Assembly: GCF_021018895.1 (NCBI RefSeq)
Contig: NC_079386.1
Coordinates: forward strand, 11,649,835 to 11,713,834
Length of the DNA: 64,000 nucleotides
Source of the DNA: Seriola aureovittata
Lineage: Eukaryota; Chordata; Actinopteri; Carangiformes; Carangidae
Direction of reading: 5' to 3'
Shown: in pieces, positions 21,270 to 33,915 of the stretch
Position numbering within the stretch: the stretch's first letter is position 1
How the letters are laid out: every line of letters starts with the position of its first letter
Made by a program: the position numbers and the translations under genes
Notes under the pieces: generated by a model
Told to the model about the DNA's origin: nothing
Seen by the model: only the letters and a program-made list of their open reading frames with translations
The model's database searches: none

Positions 21270-24090
21270 ATTTTATATGATGAGTACTGTATATTACAAT
21301 CCATATATGTTGTCAAATAACACAAATCCTAAAAGAATCCTTAGACTCACCCCAAAACCTTTCCCCAGACAGCTGATTTCTTGTCCCTGTCTTGCAAGAA
21401 GTATCTAGGTTCAGCCCCCAGTCATGCTGACACTGACGTGTACACTGTACGCTCTCATCATGTTTCAGTATGTTTTTTCCAGATTCATCTTATATTCCAA
21501 GGACATGCATCTCTGCCATGTCCAAGTATATTTTCTTCCCACTGCAGTGACCCTGGACCCCGACAAGGTATAGAAAGATGTGGATGAGGATATACAGTAT
21601 ATTTATGAATCGACAGGGAAATAATGATTACTCTCTTGGACCTTGTTGCTGGTGGCAGTCTTACTACACCTATGGCTCTAGATTTGCTGTGTATATCACA
21701 TAAATATATTTACATATAGTAATGTCATTGATGTTGAATCTATATAGAGTTGTTGCTTTGTCATGCAAGTTTTTGTGTACTTGTTTTGGTGATATTACCA
21801 ATGCCAAAGATATGTATTTAACATTTCCTCCTCTCATAAACAATTTAGCTTACTTACTTACCATGTACCAACCTTAATATCTCATTTTGGATGCTGCAGG
21901 TATTCCTTTCAGAATTCCAGCTTCCACTGCCAGGTTTTAGTTGGAAACATCAGCATTATGATTGCTAATTCAGACTGCAGCAGATTCTTGAATACAGTTT
22001 CTACAACAGTTGTTGTTTTTGTCTATAGTGGGTTTTTCCTCACAACTGTTGTCGAAATTAGTGACCATATACACACCATCTGTTCTGGCCTCTTTCCTTT
22101 GACCATTTTGTTATTCTTAAACCTGCCAGAAGGTTGGGATTGATGTCTGATAGAAACCCCAGCCTTATAATAAGTGTTAACAGTACTGCTGTAATGATAC
22201 TGTGACATTATGATACATTGTGACCATTACTTTCCCACTCACTGTCTGAGTTATGAGGCTAATTAATCTAATTGTTTTCGAGGAAAATTGAGTCTGAAAT
22301 GGAATTTCGGCTTCGGCGTCTCAAATGACACACTTGTTTACTCCTTCACTTCTGAGCCAGAGTCACTGCCACTATGGGCGACTGCAACTGTGGCTCTTTC
22401 ATGATAAGCACAGTAATTGTGGATAAAAGGTGCACACCACCTTTCATCTTACCCAACGCAACTTTTACTGCACCACCCTTTTCTCCCCATGTCAATGCCT
22501 AATGGCTTTGCAATTGGCTTTTAAAAGCTGGCATGTTTTGGCCTTTACCCCCCCACCAAACTCTTATTTTTTGTGTGCTTTCTCTTTGCACAACATTGTA
22601 TTTCTCTGTACTCTTTCTGTCACAGCACTTTGCTCAGAGAACACAATTAAATTTGTTTGACTTGACCGGTAAATAGTGAAATGGCCCACTCAATTCTAAA
22701 AAGCACACCATGCTCGTATGCTGAAGCGGTCCAAAGATAGAATCTGAACTTAGCTATAAATGTTGTTTGTGGTTGCAGTGCTCTCTGGGAAGGCCATTAG
22801 CCGCTCTGACCTGTGCAGTTAAGAGGTGTCAACCATGATTTGCTATTATACATCTTTGGTCTCTATGGTTCGGTGCTGATGGCCTTTAAAAGCCTCACTG
22901 GGGAGCTCTCGATTATCATCTACTTAAGGACCATCACTGCCCATGGCTCTCTGTCATTCACTTCACCTACATTAGTTCTTCAGATATAAGGTCAAGAATG
23001 ACATTAGGACTTTATTTTTGACTGTATGCTGTTTTCTAAACTGGTACTTTGTGCTCACCATCAGATATGTTGTGTTTCCCAGTTCATGCAGAGACCTGAA
23101 GTCGATGGCCTGTTGAGCAGGGACTGCTGTCAGGCAGAAGTGACGGGTGGCACACTTCCTGATAGAACTGTTCCATTTTCCCCCAAAGGGGAGTTTCTGG
23201 AACAGGTGGTTGCATGTGTAAGTGGGGTCATCTGCGATCTTTCCTGCTCACTCCCCCATTCTGATGTCACGCAGCTTCTTGAATGAGATGAGCTGCTGCT
23301 GGCCCTCGGAGCCAGCGGTGTCCTTTCTCAGTGGTCTCAGTTTGCAGTGTGGCCAGCGGCCTCCTTTCCACTAACTCAGCAGTCAAAATGTTTGTGAGCA
23401 GTTTTTTAGTTTTGACCTCAGTATTGGCACACACATGCCACATTTTCTTCTGGTGCTTTATTCCACATCCTCTTATCAAGCAAATGTTACACCAGCTGAT
23501 TGTTAATGAATGCCTTATCCCAGGTAGATACGTAGGTACAGTACTGTTATCCTGTGGTGTTAAGAACTATATAATCATATTGGATTCTTCATAAAACTTT
23601 TTTTAGACTTCCTCTTAAGCAAATGATAGAGAATGATCCCACATACAGACACGCATATATTATTATTTCCACAGAGAAGTGCTCTGTCAAAGACTAGCTG
23701 TGTCTAAAAGGATGAGACAGCTCAAATTACCCTGGTCAACATGGTGATGATTATGCTGTCTTCTTGCCATTGTGCCACGCCAATTATACTTCCTGAGGTG
23801 CAAGAATTGTCAACTCTCAGCCAGTCAACGCACTGGTTGCTCCCGTAGATAGTCAACTCCTGAGTGGCATCTTTAGAAAAGATGGGCTGTTTTTAAAATT
23901 GCACACTTTTCTTCAGCAGGAGTAGGAATTAGGGTTATCAGGGCATCAAAATGCACAATTTGGATGTTAATGCTCACTAGCCCTTTTTTAGATTACAAAT
24001 ATAGACACAGCGGAAGCCTCTCTTCTGGAACTTTACCAATTTTATATTAGTGTTGCAAGTAAAATGTAGTAAAATTATACAAAATGATGA
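21270..24090. other. Non-coding DNA, no gene seen
   Basis: CpG-poor. The string AATTAAATTTGTTTGACTTG at 22645-22664, preceded by CAGCACTTTG, resembles the 3' tail of a LINE but is too short to call. Frames at 22430-22660, 23026-23286 and 23331-23594 are not recognised. Confidence 0.5.
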
Positions 24091-24093
24091 TGT

Positions 24094-24482
24094 TAGGGGT
24101 GAACGAATTGAGGAAAACCAGCATTTTTGATATTGCAATTTTCATTTTCATTACAGCTTTACAGAAATTGCAGAAAGCGTGCATAGTTATGGTAATGACA
24201 ACCAATTCCTACAAAGTCACGTCTGATACTGTATTGATATCAGAATGACACCTGATGCTGCTGTTGGCAGTTCTGCATTTGAGCTGCTAAAGCTAACGTT
24301 AGCATCATAGACTAACATTAGCTTCACAGACTAATGAGCTGCGCCAGTGGGATCAGTCATTCCCAACTTAAACATTAATTTGCAACAGCTTATTAACACA
24401 CTATTGAGTTATAATTAAAAACATGACTATTGAAATTCAAACTGCGATTTTGATATGAGAACGATTATTTATTCAGCCCCAG
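24094..24482 (+). mobile_element. hAT-like MITE (GGGGTGAACGA ... TTCAGCCCC ends)
   Basis: Begins TTAGGGGTGAACGAATTGAG and ends GAACGATTATTTATTCAGCC followed by CC. The ends are imperfect inverted repeats of the widespread vertebrate non-autonomous type with GGGCTGnACGATTAAT termini. The interior has CTAACGTTAGC and related words and no frame. The superfamily is inferred from the end sequences. Confidence 0.6.
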
Positions 24483-24489
24483 GTAATGT

Positions 24490-27400
24490 ACCGATTGCAT
24501 AAATACACATGTTGACGTGAGTAATACTTAATCACAGTACATGCCTTCAAATTTAGAGACTTTGGGAGATTTACTACAAATTTTGTGTTAATAATTCAGT
24601 GCAAATTTACACTTCATGATCAAGTAGTTACTGTCAAAATCTTACAGTTTTTTACTGTCACCTCTCTCAAGGCCATGGAATCCTTTTACCTCTTTGAACT
24701 GGTGCTTGCGCCGATTTTACCAGATGCCTTAGCTTTTACTTTTCTCCTAGTCACATGCTTGCTTCATCTGCCCTCACTACGGCTGCATTGATAGAAATAT
24801 AGTGCATCTGCGCTGCAGGGAAAGCTCCATCGGAGAGGGGTTGAGGGCAATGCTGAAATAAATGCAGGTAGGTGAGTGAGAGGTGAGATGCACACGAAAT
24901 TGCTTGGAGCCTCCCCTCACATGCTCTGAACTCCTTACCCCCATGAGCAACTGTTCACCCCAATAAACAACGCCCCATTGAAACTGTGCCAAACTGCCGT
25001 GCTTCAACCGATCAAGATGGGGGAAACAGACAAAACAATTTGATGACCGCCAAACTCCATTTTGTTTTCTTTCGGTTTGAGTAAAAATTGATTTTAGAGC
25101 ATCTGTAACCTTCTGTAACATTGAACTTCGAAAATGCCTCATGCAGTCTGCAGAAATCCCATTCCCCCCAACATCCCTCTCCGGTATCTTCGATTCTTTG
25201 TCCAGCTTCCTTTTCCTGTCTCTCTTACTCTGTCATTTTGCCCCCATGGGCTGAAAATGCTAATTCTTTCAAAGTAGTCGTGGGATTCTGCTTGCCTCAG
25301 TAACTTTTCTCGCCAGATCCGGCATTGGATATATTCCACAATGTGTTTTTGTCTGTGATGGAGTGTAAATTACATTCTGTATAAAACAAGTCTTGTGCGT
25401 ACATAGATCACAGTAAGAGTTTATTTGTTAAGCAGACACACAGGTGTCTCGTCTGCCTCTGTGTTCCTTTCGCTCTTCTTTCTTTACCACTAATGGGGGT
25501 GCATGCCCAGCCATCTGTGAAGGACAAGGGAACCTTTTGGCCGAGACAAATCGCTTTGGAGCAAGGCTGTAGCCTCCCACCACCTCCCCATCCCCAATGC
25601 TCTCAACACACATACGCACAGACGAACAGATACACGCACGCTGTCCCTCTCCCTCCAGGGTAACAAGGGAAGCGTCTGCGTTGGGTCCATAGTGTTCCAT
25701 CAGGAGTCAGCCAACTGAGCCACCGGTCTAATCCCTACCAGCAGCCCACATGGCCGCACTGCCAAGTTCCAATTAGACCCATAAAAAAAAGTCCTCCATT
25801 TTTCCTGAACGGGGACCTTTATAAGGGGTGTGCCCAGCCCTCCATGACCCACCAACCAACCAATATAACAGCGTGGCTATAAAAGCAAGACAAGATGGGG
25901 AAAGAGGCCAGAATTATAAGACGCCCCTGAGGGGTGACACTTGTGAGGAACAAACAAAGCCCTCTCCTCTCTGTCGGGAACAAAGTAGTAACTGCCTACT
26001 TGGCAAGCTGCAGTGATTCAAAGAGACAAAGTTCAACCTCAAAGGCTCTGAAACCCATAAACCTGTTGCTTGGAGTCGGTGATGACTGGCAGGTTTATGA
26101 AAACATGTGTTGCATGAGCTTTTTAAAATTACAGGGGCTGGTGCATTGCAAGAGATAGTCCAATTATTTGTTGGTAATCCCTCACTGCAAGTGATGTATC
26201 ATTTCAAGCAAACTGATTTCATAGTGGGTCGAGAAGCCAATAAGTATTTCAGTGTGAACATCTCTTGAGCTGATACGGTACCAGTTTAAAGTTTTAAATT
26301 TCACAGCTCGGTGTTCCTCAATTGGTGGTTTTACTATCAAAGCAAGCGGTCTGTAGAGGCTGTCAAGGTGGCGGAGACAGACCAATGATCAGAAATTGTG
26401 ACTACAGAGCTTTTCCCTAAGTTAGAGGCTGACAAAAAGCTATAACAGTGGATTTATATCTCCTATCTTCTATAAACACGACCAATATATTGTAAATGGA
26501 GACAGGCTCTTAATAGTGCTACCTCTTTAGAGGAAAAAAAGTTTGGCTTACAACAATGTCATCGACTGTGTCCGTGTGCATGGGTGTGTGTGGGGTGTTG
26601 TATTGGCCGTGTCCAAACCTACTCATGTCCTGAGCGACCTTGCTAAATAAAGACCAGTAGATTGAGCCATCCGCTCTCCCTGTCCATTGCTGAAGCAGTG
26701 AGGCTTGAAGTATACATTTGCGCGCTGCATTACACCCTCTAATAGGCAGTCAGTCAAAATAACACGCTGCCTGAAATGTCAGCGTTTACCTTTGTAATGA
26801 CCAAGCTTCCACTGAAATTATTAGATCCTCAAGCTCGTCTCTGTAGCCGAGTGTCTTCAAACTGTCAGAGGCAGAGACCCTGAAACCACCACCACACACG
26901 CACACACACGCATACACACCTCTCTGCCTTCCTGCACAAATATGCCGCATCCCAACTTCCTCACACGGGAAGTCAATGAAAATGCAGTATGACTGCAATT
27001 TTTACTAAAGCTTTTGATTTGATTGACTCGTAAACTATGTTTAAAGATGCTGGATTGAAAAAAATCCATTGTGGAGTGCTGACTATGGTCAAAACTATTT
27101 TCTCAGTAGGTTCTGTCCATTACTGAGAGGATTGTGTGAACAGTGCCATTGTAATTTACTGTACTAAGAAATACACTAAAAGAATACATGAATATACTTA
27201 AAAACATGGAAGTGGGTTTCATTCAAACATTTGGCGGGGCCTTAAGCAGCAGATCAGTGTCCTCCCCCAAGACATTTTGAGCATCAAACACTCCATTTCC
27301 TGCATCCTGATAAATCTTTATGCACAATTTTGTTGCCTTTCTGCATCAATTCAGAGTGAGAATGTCTTAATTTATGTTCAGGAAAAAACAAAATCCAGGC

Positions 27401-27750
27401 ACCAAGTGACAATTCAAAACGTAATGGAGAATAATGGAGTAAGGCTCTTAAATTCAAATGTCCCATACTGTCAACAAATAACATGCTGCCATTCTTTTGA
27501 CTCTCTAGATAGCTGCTGCACAGTAAATTCTAGAGAAGCTTTTCTGCTGTTATATTAGCTAGCTAGCAAGCTTTTATAGGCAGGCAACATTACCGTAAGA
27601 TAAGACTTCTAAAAGTGAAAACATAGTGGCTCACAACTTTTTATTTTTTTAAGACTTTCTGAGAGAAAAATGTCCCGACCTGCCTGTGAGTGCACGGCGC
27701 CAGAGCAGAGGAGGAGACGCTATGCCGCTGCTGAGACCTCAACAGTGTGA
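24490..27750. other. Non-coding DNA, no gene seen
   Basis: Includes interrupted CA repeats at 26892-26919. The 121-codon minus frame 24777-25142 and overlapping minus frames 25428-25700 and 25490-25690 have no recognised domain. A GCTAGCTAGC run lies at about 27560. Nothing else is identified. Confidence 0.5.
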
Positions 27751-27754
27751 GTGT

Positions 27755-27985
27755 GTGTGGGTCAGACTTAGGTTAGATTTGGGGATGGCCGTGTTCCCAG
27801 TTAGGAAAAATGCAGATTTTTTGGGATAGTGCTTAAAGTCAGGGTTAGGCAGGTAGTGGTTAGTCTGGTTCAAGTAAGGGTTAGTCTCCAGGAGATGAAT
27901 GCAGTCTTTATAATTTTGCCCAAAATTCACAAAAGAAAATGTGTGTGTGTGTGTGTGTGTGTGTGTGTTGTGTGTGTGTGTGTGG
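27755..27985 (+). repeat. GGTTAG-rich repeat ending in (TG)n
   Basis: Contains CAGGGTTAGGCAGG, GGTTAGTCTGG and AAGGGTTAGTCTCCAGGAGA, then a (TG)n tract at 27940-27984 with one GTTG interruption. Degenerate TTAGGG-like words followed by TG repeats form a familiar dispersed intronic/intergenic repeat in fish. The CVCV frames at 27829-28208 are translations of the TG tract. Confidence 0.6.
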
Positions 27986-27989
27986 TGAT

Positions 27990-29325
27990 TACGTTATGTG
28001 CCACAAAAGATTCAGTGGTTGTAATTCATATTCATATTTTGGGTGTAAAAAAAGAGCTAGTGCTGAAGAAAGAGATACGCCCCTGTCCGAGGCACTGTTG
28101 AATCTAGTAACATTAGTTATATTATCTGAGATTTTAGGGGGATGTAACTACTTAGCAAACTTTTTTTTAAGGTTAAATTCCTTATATACACTGTATGTTG
28201 AAAGCTGAAATGCAGACGCAACCAAACGAAGCATCCACTTACCCGAGTGCACATTTATGTGCCCCAATGTTGTCAACTCGTTTTGAAACTTAGTCAACAG
28301 TCAACTGCCCCCACTTGGCTATGTTCAGTGATCATATGCATAAACAGGAGCTGCTATTAGCGTGCCACCAGAGTGCATTCATGTGTATTCACGGGTCAGT
28401 GGGAAAATGCAGCATCTGCCCTCACCTCCTCTACTGTTGCTCCCATATACACAATAAAATGAAATGTTAATGGATGCTAATGAAATGGCTAATTGTGGAT
28501 TCGGTGCAGCCATGCGAAGCTCACTCTCTAGGCCTTGCTGTTCATCGTTTATCACATAAATACCTCTTGAGAGTTTGAGAGAGAAAAAAAATAGGAAAAT
28601 AATAATGATAATAAACATTAAAAAACAATGAAACAATAATTATGCATGCGGACCAAGCGCCGCGTTAACCTGCTATGCAGCAAGCGTCACACCAGTTTAG
28701 AGGTGACATTCCTTTGTGCTTGTCCCACAGATTGTGGTGGAACTTTTCGGATAGTGAGATGGAAAGGTAGCTCGCAGTAGGCTGGCCGGCGGCGATTTTT
28801 CACCTCAGAAACAGTCTTGCTTGTCAGTCCCGACAGAGACAGCCGCTGAGGCCTGCTAAAGCTGAGTAAAGCTCGCGGCTGTCTTTATCTCTCGGCCTGT
28901 GAGCCCAGAGTGGTTTCAGGCAGTGATTAGTGAGGCGGATCCCACATGGGTCACCCTTTTGCTGGAGGAGATCAGTGCTGGAGATTTGAGGCATCTGGGC
29001 ACCTTTGTAGTAGGAGCATGTGAGTGACAAGAGAGGAGAGGAGAGGTGGATGGAATGGAAACTGGAGAGAAAGGGAGACAGGCAGATGGAGAAGAGGTCT
29101 AGGTAGTAACAGGAGGAGATGAAAGCTGTATGATTATTTTGCTCAGGGAATAGAAGTGTTTGGTATTTTAGATGGGGAAAAAGCAGCCTGCTAGCATTTC
29201 ATAAGACCTGTGCCATGCAACTGTGGGCTATTTCACTACACCTGAGTATAAATATGGGCTAAGAGTGACACACAGTTCATGAAAAATATTGTATAGAAAA
29301 GAACTTTATTGTTTTCTGCGTGAGG
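27990..29325. other. Non-coding DNA with a GC-rich candidate regulatory block
   Basis: 28780-29000 has more CpG and ordered sequence than its flanks and includes a 10-bp inverted repeat (28837-28846 with 28875-28884). Purine-rich DNA follows at 29030-29120. No gene-like frame is seen. Confidence 0.5.
28837..28884. repeat. 10-bp inverted repeat, 28-nt loop
   Basis: AGACAGCCGC at 28837-28846 is exactly inverted at 28875-28884 within a CpG-bearing block. The stem is too short to call a microRNA precursor. Confidence 0.7.
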
Positions 29326-29328
29326 CTA

Positions 29329-29398
29329 TAGATAGAAAATGTCATCCTTCTTGTGTTCTGGCCCACTGTGCTTTCTCTATCAGTATGATTAATATTGT
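29329..29398. repeat. Short repeat, copy 1 of a direct pair
   Basis: About 65 bp containing GAAAATGTCATCC, TTCTGGCCCACTGTGCT and ATCAGTATGATTAAT. It recurs with roughly 80 percent identity at 30176-30242 in the same orientation. The two copies translate on the minus strand to similar peptides (NHTDRESTVGQNTRRMTF against NHTDCGSTAGQNTERVTF), but neither frame extends into a known protein. Confidence 0.75.
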
Positions 29399-29875
29399 TA
29401 AAGGAGTAGTATGACTTTTTGGGAAAGTATTCACTTTCTGGCTGAGGGTTAGATGAGAAGATACAGGTCACTCTCATATCTGTCTGTTAAATGTAAAGGT
29501 ACAGCCAGTGGCAGGTTAACTTAGCACACCATAAAGACTGGAAACAGGGGAAATGGCTATCCTGGCTCCGTCAAAAGGTATTGAAATCTGGCTTCTAGCA
29601 TCTATAAATGCTGTTATTTGACACGCTACATCTCATTTGCTTAATCCGCACAAAAATCCAAGTGTGAAAACAACAATTCTACCTTTTTATGGGGGCTAGC
29701 CAAGAAATAAAGTGGCACATTAGTGAGCTTTAGCGGTTCTGGTAGGCAGGTTTTTATTACCCTTTACCAGATGCAGGCTAGCTATTTCCCCCCATCTCCA
29801 GTCTTTTTGTGAAGCTAAGCTAACTGACAGTGTATGTGGCCATAGCCTTATATTTAAACATTCTCATCTAACAGC
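29399..29875 (+). mobile_element. MITE copy (AAAGGARTAG family)
   Basis: The 5' end is TTAAAGGAGTAGTATGAC with TTTTTGGGAAAGTATTCAC and GGGTTAGATGAGAAG. The interior has AAAGACTGGAAACAGGGGAA, ATGGCTATCCTGGCTC and CTTCTAGCATCTATAAATG. Near the 3' end TCCAGTCTTTTTGTGAAGCT and TTCTCATCTAAC are inverted relative to the 5' part, so the element is a large imperfect foldback. It is the same family as 38996-39424 and 14595-14735, widespread in percomorphs and lacking coding capacity. Confidence 0.75.
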
Positions 29876-29964
29876 AGCATTATCGTGTCAGAATTTCAGT
29901 TTGTGCTTTTATTCTAATTTATGACCAAATATCTGAAAAGCTATTACCATTATGATCTGCCTCC

Positions 29965-30170
29965 TGGATTTTGTTTAGTGCTAATTAGCAAACATTAGCA
30001 TGCTAACATGTCAAACTAAGATGGCGAACTTTGTAAATATTACACTGGCTTAATGATCAGGATATTATTAGCATTGACATTGCGAGCATGTTAGTTTGCT
30101 AACATTAGCATTTAGCTCGAGAGCACCATTGTGACAAAGTACAGCCTCACACAGCTGCTTTGGCTTTTTG
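29965..30170 (+). mobile_element. TAGCATGCTAAC-rich teleost repeat
   Basis: TTAGTGCTAATTAGCAAACA is followed by TTAGCATGCTAACATG, CTAAGATGGCGAACTTTG, GCATTGACATTGCGAGCATG, ACATTAGCATTTAGCTCGAG and AGTACAGCCTCACACAGCTG. This word order is that of a very common dispersed percomorph repeat. It has no coding capacity. Confidence 0.75.
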
Positions 30171-30175
30171 ATAAT

Positions 30176-30242
30176 GAAAAAGAAAATGTCACCCTTTCTG
30201 TATTCTGGCCTGCTGTGCTCCCACAATCAGTATGATTAATTG
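30176..30242. repeat. Short repeat, copy 2 of a direct pair
   Basis: Second copy of the unit at 29329-29398 (GAAAATGTCACCC, TTCTGGCCTGCTGTGCT, ATCAGTATGATTAAT). The pair brackets the MITE and TAGC-rich repeats. Confidence 0.75.
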
Positions 30243-30249
30243 ATAGTGT

Positions 30250-33200
30250 AATACCAAGTATGTTTCCTTTGAGAAAGTACATTTGTATCTTATATGCTCC
30301 CATTTGAATTCTGAATATTTCTGTCAATCCAACCACTGTCAAATATATGGCAAACCAACTGCATAATGCTTGGATAAGAGTAGAGGTGACAAAGTGTAAT
30401 TACTTTTGGGCAGAAGGGATCTTTGTTTACTTTGATGGCCGATTGGAGATACATATTCGACCAGACTCTTATCATCCAGGACAACTGATTCCACAATCTG
30501 CTTAAATGGCAGCAGAAACTAATGGCCCACAGGAGATAGCCTGTGACTTGTAAATGAGGAAAATGTCCTTATTGTTAGAACGAAAGAAGCAAGATGGTAT
30601 CTGTGGAAGTGTAAAGGTGGTTGGAAGAACTTTGCGGGACACAGAGGTAGAAATGAGCCCTCGTCTCATCACACCTCCTTTCATTTGACTTTCTGAGCGA
30701 GTGGGGGGTAGACATTTCTCTTTTGGCTTATGTTAATTACCATTTTGAACGTGTTGAATGACCTTTTTATGAGGATGTAGATCGTTTTTGAGGATGGAAA
30801 TTGAATTTAAGCAGGTCGTCCACCTTAAAACTTCTCTGCATGCGTAGTTAGTGAGGGGAGGGGGAAAAAAGGTTTCTTTTGATTTGGCTGTCAGTCAGTT
30901 ACACTTTCACCATTTCTCACTCGCTTGTAAAGGTCTTTTTTGGATGTGACTGTGAGTGAGCAGGAAAGTGAATCGACCTCCTATTGTTTGGTGAAATGGG
31001 GCATTTTCGAGTTTCTAAATCAGAGTCCATTCACCATAAGAAATGACTTATCTTACTAAAACCCAGTCTCCAAAATAAAGGACATTTAACCGACTGAACA
31101 GGTTTGTTGGAACATGTAATAGGAATATGCTTCAAGGAGTAATTTACGGCATTGAAATCAGCATTCATTTCCATATTCTCATGGCTCTTGCTTCGACTTT
31201 ATAGTGCTAATTATGCCCATTACAGTGTCATTGATCCCCCCCACCCTCCACCCATCTTTGCTGGAGAAATAGAAAACCCTGTCATTTGCTTAGTTATGGA
31301 GAAAAGTTATTCCATTTCAGTGGACGAACCTCCCATCTGCCTTTATGTTGCTAAATGAAGCTGATTTGCCTTTAAGACAATGTGTCTTAAGTCTGAGAAA
31401 GAGAGAGAGAGGGAGAGGAGGGTCGTGGGAGAAGAGAATCATAAGGGGGCACTTATGCATATGTTTGATAAAGATAAGTGATGTACCATCTACTGGTTGT
31501 TAATGAGATCTTTTGCAACAGGAAGATGTATGTGGCTCTGGCATGGCGCGCACTAGTGGGAAATGACTGCTGAAGGGGGCTGCGGCGGGAGGCACTTCAT
31601 CAAGTATAATTGCTGCCTTGTATACACTGGGTCCCCGAAGGCTCTGGCTTCTCTGCAGACACACAGGACCTTCCTCCTTTAACTTCTCTCTTTCTCTTCT
31701 TCCTCACTTTCACACACGTCTCTCACCACTTCCTATCTTTCCCCCTACTGACCTTTTTGCCCCCATCCTCCCTGAGTACATTATTTCCTGTGAAACAATG
31801 CTAATAGAACATTGTCTTACTGGTTATAGAGTCTGAATACAGGCTTGGTTAATCAGGCTAAAACACAATGACTTCCTCTTTGCCATAGATCCCCTGTGTT
31901 TCCTTTAATTTCATGTGTACTAAGTTTTTTTTTTGTCTATGCTGTGCATTTATTTCCGGGAAAGAAAGTTACTAAATCAAACAGGAATAGCAGCTCTTTT
32001 ATCTTGCTTAAGCTGTAACATTTTGCAGTACGGTTCATTTTTAACAAGAAGTCTCTGAAATGGGACACAACAACTGCTCTATTTTTAACATACAGTACAT
32101 GAAAGCAAACAAATAAATCTGATCCATTTCATGGCTCGAGTGTTACACTTAGATGAGCGTGTATTTACAGCTACTATAATTTTTCAATACAGCATAATTG
32201 CGAATTGTGATTTTCTAAAAGTGAACCCTCCACAGCCCTGCTAATCAGCAATATTGTGTTGAAATCCCCCCTTTGGTAGCAGTTACTGTGTGTTCACCAA
32301 TTAGTAAATGAAGGGGATTTTGCATATTCAGACAATTATGGCATGATGATGAGTGTCTGAATGCAAAAAATATTAAGAACGAGCTCAGAAATGGCACAAG
32401 ATAGAGAATATTTGTGTGAGCTTTTCATAGGATTTTGATTGATGAGGAGTCTATTGCTACTGTCTGTCCATCTATCTGTATCTCCCATCAGTTTGAAGAG
32501 CAGCAGAGTTGGTTGCTAATGTAAAGAAGCAAATATTAAAAAAATATCCAGCTAGTAACATACATTTGGAAAAGTCTCATTCACTTGCAGCGGGCGTCAG
32601 ATTTAACAATAGAGCAACTAATTTGCGTATTACAAAGCAGCACCAGCAATTTTGGCACAATACCCTCATGGCCATTCAAGGGATAGTGGGAACACTGGCA
32701 CGCAATCTAAAGCAGTAGGGGCTGTTCATGTTGGCAAAAATGAGTGGAACTAAGTGCAACCATCAGCCAGTCCACGCAGATTGCATGGCACATCAGTGCA
32801 GCGTAGCCCCTTCCAGGAATGGAAAGGGTTTGTTTCCTGCCAACGCCGTGGAGCAGCCATGTTCATAGCAGGTTAGCCCCTCTGCTGGGTCCGTCAGGTG
32901 GGCTTTGGAGAATGAGAGGGATGGAAATAAAGGAGTGCATGACTGGATCAGCAGATGGGGGATATTGTGTACTTGGTGCCATACAGCTGCGACTGCAGAT
33001 AACATATGCCAGGGAAAGGGGGCAGACAGCGGCTCTGTAAACCATGATAATCCACACAGTGTTTTTAAAGGAGGGCCAATACTAAGCCTAATGGTACTTC
33101 AGTTGAGCATTATCAGAGGTATTGGACACATTACAATGCAAATGTGTTTATTTTGTTGCGTTTACATGCAACAATAATGACACAGTTGCCAAAATCATTC

Positions 33201-33710
33201 TTATGATTGCATCAATTGACAATTCTTCCTAATAATCCTGCTGTCATGGCTATCCAGAGAGAGATTTGGATTTGTTTTTTCCAAAAGAGGTAATTTATTT
33301 ATCCCATGAACAAATGAAATTTAACCAAAAAAAATTACAGATTAAAAATGAAATGGCAAATTTGCCAGGCAAGATGAGGAGGAAACAACGACGCACGCTG
33401 TCGTCTTAAAGCAGCTGTGGATGAACACAGGAGGAACCTGAGGAACCATCACCGAATAAAGTCAAACTTAAATTTGTGGTTAGGACTAACAATGTCAGTG
33501 CTGGTAATTTGATTGGTGCAATATCTGTGTGGAGGGGCAATAAAAATAGGTCATGATATCACTTCAGTTCCAACGGTCTCATGCTCATCACCTTGGGGTG
33601 CTTATGTTGTTAGCCATTGCTTAATCCCGTCTGTGACTTTAGAACTCCCTGTGTCACTCTATCAAGAGGCCGTGAGGCTAGTTAGCCCCCCAAACCTTTG
33701 TATAATGTGA
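30250..33710. other. Non-coding DNA, no gene seen
   Basis: Contains GA-rich DNA at 31398-31425 and pyrimidine-rich DNA at 31670-31780. The stretches 31140-31240 and 32100-32400 have TAAT- and ATGCAAA-type motifs and look like candidate regulatory DNA. Frames at 31610-31836 and 32819-33177 are short and not recognised. Confidence 0.5.
32318..32368. promoter_or_regulatory. Inverted pair of POU/octamer-like motifs
   Basis: TTTTGCATATTCAGAC (32318-32333) and GTCTGAATGCAAAA (32355-32368) are inverted copies differing by a 2-nt insertion. Each contains a TTTGCAT/ATGCAAA octamer-type core of the kind bound by POU-domain factors. The 21-nt spacer holds CAATTATG and ATGATGATG. Function is inferred. 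Confidence 0.4.
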
Positions 33711-33712
33711 AA

Positions 33713-33915
33713 CAACCACATCAGTGAGTGTGTGTGAGCTGCCAAGACTCAGCAGGTGTTTAAATAACATAATGTATAACAAAAAAGTAACATCCGGTGG
33801 GAAACAGTGCTAACGATAGCAAGTTAAGCTTACTACCTTTCACTTTCTGAAAGGGATGTAGTTAGCCTAGCCTGTTAGTTTCCACTTTCCATGTGAAAAA
33901 GAGACAGTGCGACGG
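33713..33915 (+). mobile_element. Interspersed repeat, copy 1 of a pair
   Basis: Shares with 43861-44031 the ordered words ACCACATnnG, GACTCAGYAGGTGTT, GGTGGGAAnnG, AACACTAGCAAG-like, TTAGCCTAGC or TGGCCTAGC, TTAGTTTCCACTT or TAGCTTCCACTTCC, and ACAGTGCRA. It has no frame. Two copies in 64 kb with independent divergence indicate a dispersed family. Confidence 0.6.

Noticed and set aside
22645..22664. AATTAAATTTGTTTGACTTG string considered as a LINE 3' tail
   Set aside because: It is too short, with no tandem tail and no recognisable 3'-UTR beyond a single CAGCACTTTG word.
28837..28884. Hairpin considered as a microRNA precursor
   Set aside because: Only 10 bp pair, with a 28-nt loop, which is too little stem for Drosha/Dicer processing.
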